64,000 bases of DNA from Thermoproteus uzoniensis 768-20 (GCF_000193375.1 NC_015315.1:1744622-1808621); one strand, 5' to 3'; positions 9,167 through 17,506 are shown, counted from the stretch's first letter. Numbers and translations are program-made. Notes: generated by a model not told the origin, from the sequence alone.

Positions 9167-9696
9167 ACCACGTCTAGGGGGGCCATGGCTTGTCCGAAAT
9201 TATCGCCGCAAGATACGATTAAAGTATCGCCCTCCTTTAAAAGAGTTCTCAGGGCGGATGCCAAGTCGCTGTCTAAGTCCTCCAGCCGCCTCTCGGCGAG
9301 CGGGATGTATATAGAGCCTCCCTTTAGATACGCTATTATAGCTCCGCACCCTCCTCTCCTTACAACCTCGTCTCTGAACTTCACGATGTTGTCGACGGGC
9401 CTATTTAGCGAGAAGGCGACGCAGATCTGTCCGCATAGCTTTTCGCCAAATCTATTAGTATATATTAAAGGTTTAATACCGCATTTAGCAAGAATTTGTG
9501 TTAGATAGTCTAATCCGCCCTCAGTTATCCTCACGCCCGCTCTGTTCACCGATATATGATTATTTTCTCTGCCTATGTCCAAGAGCCTTCTGGTGACGCC
9601 CTCGCCGAGGCCGAGTTTCTGGGATAAATAACGCCGGCCGGCAAACGATTTAGTCATAGCCAAGAACGATAAGATCTTCAAGTAGCGTATATCCAT
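9151..9696 (-). CDS. DUF4443-like protein with N-terminal winged helix
   Basis: The 181-aa protein opens with a helix-turn-helix-like segment (residues 5-65: FLAMTKSFAGRRYLSQKLGLGEGVTRRLLDIG), followed by an alpha/beta domain ending VSCGDNFGQAMAPLDVVCVMK. This two-part layout matches archaeal DUF4443 proteins, thought to be DNA-binding. It has Cys residues but no obvious metal site. The start is ATG 9696 with an AT-rich TATA stretch (9718-9730) about 27 nt upstream. Its 3-prime end doubles as a C/D box sRNA. Confidence 0.6.
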   Translation of the reverse strand: MDIRYLKILSFLAMTKSFAGRRYLSQKLGLGEGVTRRLLDIGRENNHISVNRAGVRITEGGLDYLTQILAKCGIKPLIYTNRFGEKLCGQICVAFSLNRPVDNIVKFRDEVVRRGGCGAIIAYLKGGSIYIPLAERRLEDLDSDLASALRTLLKEGDTLIVSCGDNFGQAMAPLDVVCVMK

Positions 9697-9883
9697 AACG
9701 TCTTCTTGGGCACCTCAATATTAAATATATTGCACGTGGCGATGGCGGCGCCGTGGTTAGCGGCCGGGGCCGTCACAGCGTCGCGCTTCGGCCGTCTTAT
9801 TCAGCCGGCGGTCAATTGCCGTATCTATCGTCGACGGGCTACCGCCGTGATAAGCTTAAATCTTGCCGGAGATACTCGCCACC
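9697..9883. promoter_or_regulatory. Intergenic region with two outward promoters
   Basis: Holds the TATA box of the minus-strand gene (ATTAAATATA, 9718-9728) and that of the RuvB-like gene (AGCTTAAATC, 9852-9861, about 27 nt before the ATG at 9884). The 120 bp between are GC-rich. I see no tRNA, C/D box or convincing small gene in them. Confidence 0.5.
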
Positions 9884-11239
9884 ATGTCGTCTATAAAGAT
9901 AGAGGAAGTTAAGGCTAAGTTCGAGAGATTTGCCGCGCATACTCATATAAAGGGGCTTGGAGTCAAGGACGGCAGGGTTGAGTTCTCCGCGGACGGCTTC
10001 GTGGGGCAGACGGAGGCTAGGGAGGCGGCTTATATGGTCGTGAAGATGATAAAGGCGGGCAAGTTCGCCGGCAAGGGGGTGTTGATTGTGGGCCCTCCCG
10101 GCACGGGGAAAACCGCGTTGGCTATCGGAATTGCGAGGGAGTTGAGCGAAGATACTCCTTTCGTGGCGCTCTCGGCGGGGGAGATATATTCGGCCGAGTT
10201 GAAGAAGACGGAGTTCCTCATGCGGGCGTTGAGGAGAGCCATAGGCATAAGGATGAGGGAGTGGCGCAAGGTCTACGAGGGCGAGGTGAAGTCGATAGAT
10301 ATAAGATACGACCGGCATCCGTACAACCCATATGTGCAGGTGCCGAGGGGCGCCACGATAAGGCTTAGGACAAAGGACGAGGAGAAGACGTTGAGGGTGC
10401 CCGCCGAGATAGCGGTCCAGCTCATAGAGCTCGGCGTCGAGGAAGGCGACGTGATCATGATAGATGAGGAGACGGGGAGGGTCACGGTCGAGGGCAGAGG
10501 GGAGTCCGGCGAGCAGTACGACATATCGGTCAGGAGGAGGATCGAGCTGCCCAAGGGCCCGGTGTATAAGGAGAAGGAGATAACGCGCTTCTTCACCCTC
10601 AACGACATAGACGTGGCTTTTGCCAGGCAGAAGGGGCTTCTGACCGCGGCGCTCTTCGGCTTCGTGGAGGAGACTAAGGAAATACCTGAGGAGGTGAGGC
10701 GCGAGGCTGATGAATTTGTCAAGAAGATAGTGGATGAGGGCAAGGCCGAGTTGGTCCCCGGCATTCTATTCATAGACGACGCGCATCTGCTGGACATAGA
10801 ATCTTTTGCGTTCCTCTCGAGGGCTATGGAGAGCGAGATGGCGCCGATAATAGTGCTGGCGACCAATAGAGGCATAGCGAAGATTAGAGGAACCGATATA
10901 GAGTCGCCGCACGGGATCCCGCGGGATATGTTGGACAGGCTAGTTATAATACGGACGAAGCCGTATAGCGACAAGGAGGTCAGAGAGATTGTGAAGATAA
11001 AGGCCGACGAGGAGGGCATAAAGCTGAGCGACGACGCGCTGGAGCTTCTGACTAAAATAGGCGCCGAGGAGTCGTTGCGATACGCCATACAGCTCCTAGT
11101 GCCCGCATACATAAGGGCCAAAGACGCCGGCAGAGACTCGATAAGGCGCGAGGATGTGGAGTACGCCAAAAGTCTATTTGCGTCGTTGAAGGAATCTGTG
11201 GAGTACGTAAAGCAGTACGAGGAGCTATTTCTTAAATAG
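9884..11239 (+). CDS. TIP49/RuvB-like AAA+ ATPase (Pontin/Reptin homologue)
   Basis: Homologue of eukaryotic RuvBL1/RuvBL2, hexameric ATPases of chromatin-remodelling and RNP-assembly complexes; the archaeal role is unknown. Residues 70-77 are Walker A GPPGTGKT, an insertion domain II spans about 120-290, then Walker B LFIDDAH (Asp where eukaryotes have Glu), sensor 1 ATNRG and the arginine-finger segment GIPRDMLDRLVII. The C-terminal lid has sensor 2 near SLRYAIQLL. I start at ATG 9884 (451 aa) because AGCTTAAATC fits a leaderless start; the frame extends 7 codons further. RuvBL1/2 assist box C/D snoRNP assembly in eukaryotes, and C/D sRNAs occur in this window. Confidence 0.9.
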   Translation: MSSIKIEEVKAKFERFAAHTHIKGLGVKDGRVEFSADGFVGQTEAREAAYMVVKMIKAGKFAGKGVLIVGPPGTGKTALAIGIARELSEDTPFVALSAGEIYSAELKKTEFLMRALRRAIGIRMREWRKVYEGEVKSIDIRYDRHPYNPYVQVPRGATIRLRTKDEEKTLRVPAEIAVQLIELGVEEGDVIMIDEETGRVTVEGRGESGEQYDISVRRRIELPKGPVYKEKEITRFFTLNDIDVAFARQKGLLTAALFGFVEETKEIPEEVRREADEFVKKIVDEGKAELVPGILFIDDAHLLDIESFAFLSRAMESEMAPIIVLATNRGIAKIRGTDIESPHGIPRDMLDRLVIIRTKPYSDKEVREIVKIKADEEGIKLSDDALELLTKIGAEESLRYAIQLLVPAYIRAKDAGRDSIRREDVEYAKSLFASLKESVEYVKQYEELFLK

Positions 11240-11695
11240 CCTAAGGATATTGTATACCCCATAAATTATAAATAGTTGACCTATATCTAAATAATATTGA
11301 TTTATTAAATTCCCATTTATATTTATGTTTATTATATAAAATAATGGATATATCTTTATAGAGTTTGTCATGGCGAGGAGGTTGGCGTAGTGGAGCGCGG
11401 CTATTGCGAACGATATAACTGCGAAGAACGACCTGACGCCCGGCCCCGCCTCCACGAAGAAAGACGCTATTAGAGCCGCGAAGAAGACGATCACGAGCGT
11501 GACTGTGGCTTTCCAAAGATAATACCATAGGAATCCATTGCCGGGCTGAATAATGCCGTTGATTATTAGCAGATTAGGCGGCGCCGGGAGAGGCTCGTCT
11601 GAAAGGAGGGGACCTATTGGCATCCACGCAACCGCCAACGCCACCGCCACTGAGAGTATCCCGAGCGCGAGCCCGTAGGCCGTCCGCCGGTTCAT
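11225..11695 (-). CDS. Four-helix membrane protein, 156 aa
   Basis: Unrecognised integral membrane protein with about four hydrophobic segments (residues 7-25, 60-85, 92-112, 130-152). The C-terminal half is strongly AT-rich (NININGNLINQYY), unlike the GC-rich surroundings. Its ATG overlaps the stop of the site-2 protease gene in an ATGA, so the two are one operon and it may work with the protease. It converges with the RuvB-like gene, overlapping by 15 nt. Confidence 0.6.
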   Translation of the reverse strand: MNRRTAYGLALGILSVAVALAVAWMPIGPLLSDEPLPAPPNLLIINGIIQPGNGFLWYYLWKATVTLVIVFFAALIASFFVEAGPGVRSFFAVISFAIAALHYANLLAMTNSIKIYPLFYIINININGNLINQYYLDIGQLFIIYGVYNILRLFKK

Positions 11696-13233
11696 CTAAG
11701 CAACGAAAATATCTGCTTATATATGCCGCTTACAATACCCAGCGCGGAGTCGAACACCAAAAACGCCGCCAACAAGGCGGTTATTCCATAGACTATATAG
11801 GTAGCGCCGTTCTTGCCTAGATACCGTTCAAGAATAGCCAGAACAAGCAAGCCCCCATCGAGCGGATATATAGGCAGTGCATTTATTAGAGCAAGTCCTA
11901 GATTTATTAAGAAAAACCACATAACTGTCTTCACAAATAGGGTATTGGCGAAGAGAGACGCCGAGAAGACAGACGTGTTGAAGCCCAGTTGGCCCAAGCC
12001 GTTTGTATAGATCCCGAAGAACGGCCTAGTGTAGTTATCCGGATTGTGGCCGAGGACCACTGTGTAGTTCTCCTCCCTTCCGTTGCGTAATACGCTTACA
12101 ACGACTTGATCGCCCGGCCTACACAAGCCGTCGGAGACTATCTTCTGGATAATCGATATGAGCTGGCCGCTGGAGTATACGCGGTAGGCGCCGCCGCAGC
12201 CGTAGATGGCGGTTACCACGTCGCCGGGCCTTATGCCGGCCTCGTACATAGGCCCCCCGTATATTAAGCTGGTCAGCGGAGCGCCTACGTAGATCTTCTC
12301 GGCCGGGAAGCTGACGTCGACGAGCTTTCCGTTCCTCTCGACGACTAGAGTTATTGTCTGGTTGGGGCTACATAGAGGCGTCCCCGCGGGGTTGCCGACT
12401 ATGGCGTTTAGCGTTGCCAGTAGTTGGTCGGGCACGACGACGTCGGCCGACACGCCGCAGCCGTTAACGGCCACGACTACGTCGCCTTGCTTGAGGCCTA
12501 GTTGCGCCGTCGCCGGATTTATGCTTGCGAGGACCGCGCCTCCCAGACCGGCGTGTACGCCGGCTAGGTATATCGCGAGCGCCAACAAGGCCAGGACTAC
12601 GTTGGCCGCGACCCCGCTCACGAAAACCGCGATCTTAGCCCTTAGAGGGCTGGACTTGAGCTGCTCCTCGTCGGGCTCCACGAACGCGCCGCTGAACACG
12701 AAAAAGGCGGAGAAGACGCCGGCGGATTTCAGCCTAATGCCGTGCCTCACCGCGGCGTATCCGTGCATGAACTCGTGGAGCGCGACGCCCACGACGACGG
12801 CAAGCGCGATGTAGGGCAGCTGGTCCCAGGGTATTGTTATGCCGGGCAGTAGGGGCACTGCGCCGGCCTGCGCCCCCACCACGGCGACTTCCTGCACCGA
12901 GGCGCCGTGGGCCAAACCCGTCAAGGCCTGGTATGTGGACCTCAGCAATATGTAGAGGAAGCCCGGCATGTAGGCCACGCCGGTCCCCGCAGGTATGGGG
13001 AAATAGGGCGAGTAGGCCGATAGTAGGAAGAGCGCGGCCGCAACCGCTAGATACGCCTTAAGGGGTATGAAGGAGAGCCGTTCCGAAACCCTCCTTATGA
13101 ACTGGGCCGCCCTTTCGGAGCTCCACATTATCAACACGAATCCCTTGACCAAATCTCTACGTATGGCGTAAAGCGCCAGGGCCACTATCAGCCAAGCCAG
13201 TACGTAAAGAGCCAGCGACTCCAATACGTCCAT
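11692..13233 (-). CDS. Site-2-protease family zinc metalloprotease with two PDZ-like domains
   Basis: Intramembrane protease (RseP/S2P type) that cuts membrane-bound regulators or signal peptides. The active-site helix VALHEFMHGYAAVRHG carries HEFMH. The second zinc-ligand motif NALPIYPLDGG lies near the C-terminus with Asp as third ligand. Between them are two PDZ-like segments (GLKQGDVVVAVNGCGV and GIRPGDVVTAIYGCGG). At least six membrane segments are visible. 513 aa is long for the family because of the doubled PDZ. It forms an operon with the small membrane protein 11225-11695. A membrane-tethered regulator at 15983-16804 is a conceivable substrate, but that is speculation. Confidence 0.88.
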   Translation of the reverse strand: MDVLESLALYVLAWLIVALALYAIRRDLVKGFVLIMWSSERAAQFIRRVSERLSFIPLKAYLAVAAALFLLSAYSPYFPIPAGTGVAYMPGFLYILLRSTYQALTGLAHGASVQEVAVVGAQAGAVPLLPGITIPWDQLPYIALAVVVGVALHEFMHGYAAVRHGIRLKSAGVFSAFFVFSGAFVEPDEEQLKSSPLRAKIAVFVSGVAANVVLALLALAIYLAGVHAGLGGAVLASINPATAQLGLKQGDVVVAVNGCGVSADVVVPDQLLATLNAIVGNPAGTPLCSPNQTITLVVERNGKLVDVSFPAEKIYVGAPLTSLIYGGPMYEAGIRPGDVVTAIYGCGGAYRVYSSGQLISIIQKIVSDGLCRPGDQVVVSVLRNGREENYTVVLGHNPDNYTRPFFGIYTNGLGQLGFNTSVFSASLFANTLFVKTVMWFFLINLGLALINALPIYPLDGGLLVLAILERYLGKNGATYIVYGITALLAAFLVFDSALGIVSGIYKQIFSLLR

Positions 13234-13251
13234 GTAGGCGCAACGAACATG

Positions 13252-13851
13252 CTATATAGGTATTTCCAACGCGGAGCCGGCCCCGAGTCTATATACGTTG
13301 AAACGCCTCTCGACCTCCCTCACAATTCCGGGCGGACTGTGGAGAGGCGCGACGCACCGCACCCCCAAGGCCCTCAATTCCCCCAATATTCTGGAGACGG
13401 CGTAGGGGCTGGCGGTCGACCCGCCCAGCCCGCCGACGAAACAGTCGGCTCTCAGGCCCATGCGCGACAGCCTCCCAAAGGGTATGGTAAAGAGGCCGCA
13501 CGGGGATATGACGGTCTTGCCAATTATCAACACGGCCTCTCTGCCGAAGCCGATAACCCGGTGGAGGGTGCCCCCTATCTTTAAGTCAAGAACGCCTTCC
13601 GCCCACCGAATTACGGGCACGTTAAAAGCAGAGAAGCCCCCCGAGTGGTGGGGATTGTCCACCGCCGAAATGCCCAGAATAGGAGGTCGCGGCGCCTCCT
13701 CCAAAAACCGCCTCGCCGCGTCTTCCGTACAGGAGTCGAACACGACGCCGCTGTCTAGAAACACCCCGAATCCGTGGGATGGGGGCAGTTTGCCCTCGAA
13801 GTCGCTACATATAGCGTAGACCTTCACTGAGGGTCGAGATAGGCTATGCAT
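13252..13851 (-). CDS. Metallo-beta-lactamase-fold-like protein with degenerate metal site
   Basis: The protein resembles MBL-fold enzymes near the 4-(ribofuranosyl)aminobenzene 5-phosphate synthase-like group: GVFLDSGVVFDSC early, DNPHHSGGFSAF where the family has HxHxDHxGG, then VGGLGGS and CVAPLHSPP in the later metal-ligand positions. Only HH and the last His remain of the ligands, so normal metal chemistry is doubtful. ATG 13851 and GTG 13827 are both possible starts; each has an AT-rich element about 25 nt upstream. It is divergent from the 13885 membrane protein. Confidence 0.45.
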   Translation of the reverse strand: MHSLSRPSVKVYAICSDFEGKLPPSHGFGVFLDSGVVFDSCTEDAARRFLEEAPRPPILGISAVDNPHHSGGFSAFNVPVIRWAEGVLDLKIGGTLHRVIGFGREAVLIIGKTVISPCGLFTIPFGRLSRMGLRADCFVGGLGGSTASPYAVSRILGELRALGVRCVAPLHSPPGIVREVERRFNVYRLGAGSALEIPI

Positions 13852-13884
13852 AAAGCTTTTAGGAGGCCTAAAACGGTCGCTTAT

Positions 13885-14628
13885 ATGAACCAAGTAGCGT
13901 TGAGGATTGCCATAACTCTAGGAACTATCTTTGGATATGCCGCGGTGCTGGCCGTGTTGGGGATGAGCTACCTATGGCTCGTCGGCCTTCTATATGTGGC
14001 GTCGATCTTCATAATAACTGCGGTGATGGGGATTAGGGCTTACCGCAGAGGTTCGCAACAAGCGAGGGAGGTCGTTAAGGGGAAGCTGTTGTTCGATATA
14101 GGAGAAAAAGACGTAAATAAGGCTCTTGAAAAAGACAAAGAGCTACCTAATGAAATGAAGAAATTAAATAGAATATTTATGGTATATTTCATATCTTTTC
14201 CTATAATATTAGCTGGTATTTGGATATTCCCCGCACTGCAGTCGGCCGTAGTGCCTGCGGTGAGCGAGAGGCTACAGCCAAGCCTAGGCCAGTTTCTGGC
14301 GAACTACCTAGGCTATGTGGCGCTCTTCGCCGCGTTTACGGCGATATTCTCGCCGCTCTACTACTTCACGTTTCGCCCGATTCAATTCCCGATAATAGCT
14401 ACGGACGTCAAGATATACGACACTGGAATAGTGATAAATAAAAACACAGGCCTCAAGGCCCCTATACCTATACAGGAATATAAATATAATCCAGAAAGAA
14501 AATTTATAGAATTAAGAATTGGAAATCAGATATATAGAATATATTATAAAGATATAGATAAAGTTCATGAGGTCGTTTCGAAGATGGTGGTGATACAAGA
14601 GAGAAGCAGAAAACCCTCGTCGAGTTGA
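13885..14628 (+). CDS. Membrane protein, DUF2208-like, 247 aa
   Basis: Has two N-terminal membrane segments (residues 8-50), a charged cytoplasmic loop (QQAREVVKGKLLFDIGEKDVNKAL), two more segments (about 95-115 and 138-165) and a C-terminal soluble beta-rich domain (about 175-247). This pattern matches archaeal DUF2208 membrane proteins of unknown role. The final third (14460-14560) is unusually AT-rich. ATG 13885 is preferred over an upstream in-frame ATG at 13846, which overlaps the divergent gene; AAGCTTTTAGG lies 25 nt before 13885. Confidence 0.6.
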   Translation: MNQVALRIAITLGTIFGYAAVLAVLGMSYLWLVGLLYVASIFIITAVMGIRAYRRGSQQAREVVKGKLLFDIGEKDVNKALEKDKELPNEMKKLNRIFMVYFISFPIILAGIWIFPALQSAVVPAVSERLQPSLGQFLANYLGYVALFAAFTAIFSPLYYFTFRPIQFPIIATDVKIYDTGIVINKNTGLKAPIPIQEYKYNPERKFIELRIGNQIYRIYYKDIDKVHEVVSKMVVIQERSRKPSSS

Positions 14629-14636
14629 AAGGCTTT

Positions 14637-14966
14637 TTAAAACAGCGCGGCGAGAGATCCGGCGATCTCCTCCTCGCTCGGCCCCTTCTTCTCCTCTTCC
14701 TCCTTCTTCTCCTCCTTGGCTTGTTGCGCAGCTCCTCCCGCCTGCTGTCCAGCGGCCGGAGCCGCGACGGGCGCCGCCGCTACGGGGGCAAACGCGGCGG
14801 ACTTTATCGCCTCGTCTATGTTTACCTCTTTTAGGGCGGCCACCAAGGTCTTGACCCTAACCTCGTCGGGCTGGAGCCCGGCGGCCTGGAGGACTTTCGA
14901 TAGGTTGTCCTCGTTTATCTCCTGCTTCGCGTAGTGCAGTAACAAAGCCGCATAGACGTATTCCAT
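14637..14966 (-). CDS. rpl12: Large-subunit ribosomal protein L12 (P1, acidic stalk protein)
   Basis: Stalk protein that recruits translation factors to the ribosome. The 109-aa protein starts [20 protein letters not shown], the N-terminal dimerisation domain of archaeal P1. An Ala/Pro/Gly hinge follows ([16 protein letters not shown]), then the charged C-terminus with [14 protein letters not shown], ending in a hydrophobic SLAALF tail for factor binding. A TATA-like GTTTTTAAAC lies about 25 nt upstream. Unusually it stands alone, without L10 and L1 next to it. Confidence 0.95.
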   Translation of the reverse strand: MEYVYAALLLHYAKQEINEDNLSKVLQAAGLQPDEVRVKTLVAALKEVNIDEAIKSAAFAPVAAAPVAAPAAGQQAGGAAQQAKEEKKEEEEKKGPSEEEIAGSLAALF

Positions 14967-15066
14967 GGCTCATCGCGATCTAGTCCGTTTAAAAACATTT
15001 TGGGCTCGGCGCATCGGCCTCCCCAGCGGCGCTATAACAATTAAAAACCCGTGATAACGCGGCGTC

Positions 15067-15276
15067 ATGCCTAAGGAGGTGTTCTTGGTAGAGGTATGGC
15101 GGAAATATGCCGAGGAGGCGCAAGAAATCAGGGTGAAACGCTTCCCAGAGGAGGGCGTGGTTAAGCTGAAGGCGCGGCTGTCCGGCTATCTCTACACGAT
15201 AAAGTTGCCCGTTGAGAAGGCCGACGCCATATTGGGGGAGTTGAAGGAGAAAGGCAAGAAAATCGTCGAATATTAG
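15067..15276 (+). CDS. rpl38e: Large-subunit ribosomal protein L38e
   Basis: Small eukaryote-type ribosomal protein found in some Crenarchaeota. The 69-aa protein starts MPKEVF, has the basic KVKRFPEEGVVKLKARLSGYLYTIKLP core (YLYT is typical) and ends in a Lys-rich helix. ATTAAAAACC lies 25 nt before the ATG, consistent with a leaderless message. It follows L12 divergently and precedes the structured region at 15313-15393. Confidence 0.8.
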   Translation: MPKEVFLVEVWRKYAEEAQEIRVKRFPEEGVVKLKARLSGYLYTIKLPVEKADAILGELKEKGKKIVEY

Positions 15277-15283
15277 GCAAAAG

Positions 15284-15393
15284 TTTTTAAGTAGCAGAAG
15301 AGTATCTCGACGCCACACAGACTGCCCCGATAGGGGCCGGGATGAGAGTGGTGGGTTACCCCGGCCGCATTTTATTTTGACTACTACAAATAA
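15284..15393 (+). promoter_or_regulatory. Promoter and structured leader before the cobalamin adenosyltransferase gene
   Basis: A strong TATA-like GTTTTTAAG (15284-15292) predicts a start near 15313, leaving about 80 nt before the ATG at 15394 in a genome where most messages are leaderless. The leader contains hairpin 1, GCCCC-GATA-GGGGC (15324-15337), and hairpin 2, GGCCGGG (15335-15341) with CCCGGCC (15360-15366). The two share bases 15335-15337 and so exclude each other. Hairpin 2 is followed directly by GCATTTTATTTTG, an intrinsic-terminator-like run. This is the layout of an attenuator; it could instead be a small independent RNA. Confidence 0.45.
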
Positions 15394-15950
15394 TGAGGCC
15401 GTCCGAGCAATGTTTCGTGTCGCTCGTCAAGCCTTGCCTGTTGCTGTTCGCCTGTCCAGGCGACGGCGGAGACACGGTTGCTCTATATAGGGGGAGAGCC
15501 GAGAGGGCGAGCAAGGACTCGCCCGTCATAAAGTTCTACGGGGCGCTGGACGCCGCAATCGCCTACGCCTTCAAGGCGGCCAACAGCCTCCCGAGGCCTC
15601 AGTCCCGCGCCATGAGGCTCGCCGGCTTCTCGTTGATGGAGCTCGGCTTCTATCTGGCGACGGGCAAGGCGGCGCATCTGGACAACGCCCTGGAGCTCTA
15701 CAGAAGGGCCCTCAAGATTGCGTACTCCATATCGCCGGGCCCGCCCAAGAGCTGGGCCGCCTGCGCGTCGCCCGAATGCTCGGCGGTCGACGAGGCCAGA
15801 GTCTGGATAAGGTGGGCCGAGCGCCGCGCCGTCTCGCTGGGGGACGCGGAGGCCGCCAAGCTCTTGAACCACCTATCAAACCTCGCCTTCGAGATCATGC
15901 TGACGTTGCCGCACATAGAATATAAATCGCGGCCGTTAAGGAGCTGGTGA
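15394..15950 (+). CDS. PduO-type ATP:cob(I)alamin adenosyltransferase
   Basis: Transfers the adenosyl group of ATP to cob(I)alamin to make coenzyme B12. The 185-aa helical protein shows PduO features: a GDGGDT-Leu glycine-rich N-terminal segment, RASKDSPVIKFYGALDAAIAY (matching SKDDPRVEAYGxLDELN), then DEARVWIRWAERRAVSLGD and LLNHLSNLAFEIM (matching ARRAERRxxxL and YLNRLSDLLF). The N-terminal ATP loop is less conserved than usual. Its stop TGA lies inside box C of a C/D sRNA. The possible attenuator upstream suggests regulation by corrinoid or a downstream metabolite (inference). Confidence 0.7.
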
Positions 15951-15999
15951 TGACTCCGCTGAGCGGCGACGATGATCGGTCTTTAGCCGTCTGAGCACC
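15943..15999 (+). ncRNA. C/D box sRNA overlapping the stop codon of the adenosyltransferase gene
   Basis: Box C GTGATGA (15947-15953) contains the TGA stop of the preceding gene. A 12-nt guide follows, then a D-prime-like GCGA, a C-prime-like CGATGAT, a guide of about 13 nt (GTCTTTAGCCGT next to the box) and box D CTGA (15991-15994). AATATAAAT at 15919-15927 could be its own promoter inside the coding region. It also overlaps the 3-prime end of the convergent regulator gene. C-prime is imperfect, so the second guide is less certain. Targets were not determined. Confidence 0.65.
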
Positions 16000-16804
16000 T
16001 CCTCAGTAGCTCGACTCTCTGGACGCCTCCCTCGGAGACGAGCCTCAGATAGCCGTACCTAGAGAGCTTATGTAGGTGTTTATGCAACGTCGATGCCGGC
16101 AGTCCCAGCCGGCGCGCCAGCTCGGCCCGCGGCATACGTCCGCCCCCCTCCTCGAGGGTTCTCAGTATCAGCTTGTCTGCGTCGCCTAGATCGCTACATC
16201 TATCGATACGTCTTCTGGCGATCAAGACTATCGACGTCGCTATAGCTACAGCCGCTACAACGAGCGCGATGGTAGTTACGGGGAGTCCGCCGGAGGAGCT
16301 CGAGGTAGAGAGCGGGATGCTTGTATTAGTCGACGCGGAGCTCTCTGTCCTGGCCGTCGCGGCGGTCGAAGTAGGCGGCACGGCCGTCTTGTTAATACTT
16401 GAGATAACGATCTTGGCTGGATAAAATACAATAGATATATTGCTTGCTTTAATAGAAATATATAATCCAGTCCTATTTATAGATATCAATGTATAGTTGC
16501 TCGGGCTTAGCTCGGCGATTACCCCTGGCGGTATGGCTATCACGGCCCCTTCGGGCGCGCTGATAGATACCGAGTATATCCCCGATCTGTTGAGAAACTG
16601 CGGCACGTACTCGACGTAGGCCGGCTCGCCGTCTTGTAATACGTAGAGCCTGTCTTGGAGAACCCAACAAGGTATCGGCGTGTTGTTGAGCCAAAAGGCG
16701 GCGACGGCGGAGGCGGGTTGTGCCGGTAGCGACACGTTTGAGAGGGAGGCGGCTCCCAGGAATATCACCAATAGAGGCGGCAACGTTAAGTTGAGCAGTA
16801 TCAC
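15983..16804 (-). CDS. Membrane-tethered winged-helix regulator with an extracellular domain
   Basis: Residues 1-20 form a signal or membrane segment, followed by a beta-rich extracellular domain of about 110 residues with several N-glycosylation sequons and a Thr/Ser-rich stalk (residues 140-170). A second membrane helix (VTTIALVVAAVAIATSIVLIA, about 175-196) follows. The C-terminal cytoplasmic part is a winged-helix domain (ADKLILRTLEEGGGRMPRAELARRLGLPASTLHKHLHKLSRYGYL). This looks like a one-component sensor that reads the outside and binds DNA inside, or that is released by proteolysis. It converges with the adenosyltransferase gene. Confidence 0.7.
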   Translation of the reverse strand: MILLNLTLPPLLVIFLGAASLSNVSLPAQPASAVAAFWLNNTPIPCWVLQDRLYVLQDGEPAYVEYVPQFLNRSGIYSVSISAPEGAVIAIPPGVIAELSPSNYTLISINRTGLYISIKASNISIVFYPAKIVISSINKTAVPPTSTAATARTESSASTNTSIPLSTSSSSGGLPVTTIALVVAAVAIATSIVLIARRRIDRCSDLGDADKLILRTLEEGGGRMPRAELARRLGLPASTLHKHLHKLSRYGYLRLVSEGGVQRVELLRRCSDG

Positions 16805-16822
16805 GGCCGCATAGGGGAGGCG

Positions 16823-17506
16823 TTATAAATCTCTCGCTATTTCCCTCACTGCGTCCAGGGCCTCCGCGAGGTTTGCGGCGGCTCTGTCCGGCCTAACGTA
16901 GGATAGGTCTACGCCGAGTAGCTCGCCGTATTTTAGAACCGCTTTATCCCAATCGCCGACGAAGACCGTCTTTAGGCCGAATTTCTTGGGGAAATACACG
17001 TCGAATACTGGGTTGTCGCCTATCATTAGAGACGCTCCGTCGAAGTACTCCTTGCAGTTCTTCGCGCAGCCGTAGTCGTCTGAGGTCCTCAGACCGACTA
17101 TGTACTTAGAGAAGCCGAGCGCCTCGACCACGATGGATTGGTATCTACGGAGCCCGTTTGTGGCTATAGCGACTTTTAGGCCGAGGTCGTTGATCCCCCT
17201 CAACAAGTCATAGGCTCCGTCGATGACGGGGAAGCCCGACACGTATTTGGCCAGCACGTCTTCGATCTTGGGCACCTCGTACACGCCGAAGCTGGAGGCC
17301 ACGGACTCTACCAGATACTGCCAGTCGAAGGCCTTGAAGTTGAGCCGCCTCATCAGCTGGTAGTGGAGAGCCTTCACCAAGCTCCAGAACTCGCCGGGCT
17401 GTATGCCGATCCTGCCGGCCACCGTTGCGGATATTTCATAGAATACTGGATCCCAAGCCTCGAGCGGTATCAGCGTGCCGTCCAGATCGACTAGGACCAA
17501 ACCCAT
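16823..17506 (-). CDS. HAD-superfamily hydrolase
   Basis: Has the HAD motifs in order: motif I VDLDGTL (residues 7-13, nucleophile Asp), motif II ATNG near 118, and motif IV GDNPVFD near 165 followed by a Gly-rich strand. A helical cap of about 80 residues lies between motifs I and II, the C1 type of phosphatases such as phosphoglycolate phosphatase. The substrate cannot be read from the sequence. It lies 16 bp downstream of the UbiA prenyltransferase gene on the same strand, so probably one transcript. Confidence 0.8.
   Translation of the reverse strand: MGLVLVDLDGTLIPLEAWDPVFYEISATVAGRIGIQPGEFWSLVKALHYQLMRRLNFKAFDWQYLVESVASSFGVYEVPKIEDVLAKYVSGFPVIDGAYDLLRGINDLGLKVAIATNGLRRYQSIVVEALGFSKYIVGLRTSDDYGCAKNCKEYFDGASLMIGDNPVFDVYFPKKFGLKTVFVGDWDKAVLKYGELLGVDLSYVRPDRAAANLAEALDAVREIARDL

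Noticed and set aside
9735-9850. Split tRNA half (GTGGTTAGCGG resembles a D arm)
   Set aside because: No acceptor partner, no anticodon arm with proper pairing and no complementary leader were found.
9706-9912. Open frame of 68 aa ahead of the RuvB-like gene
   Set aside because: It overlaps promoter elements of both neighbours, has poor composition and overlaps the true start of the ATPase gene.
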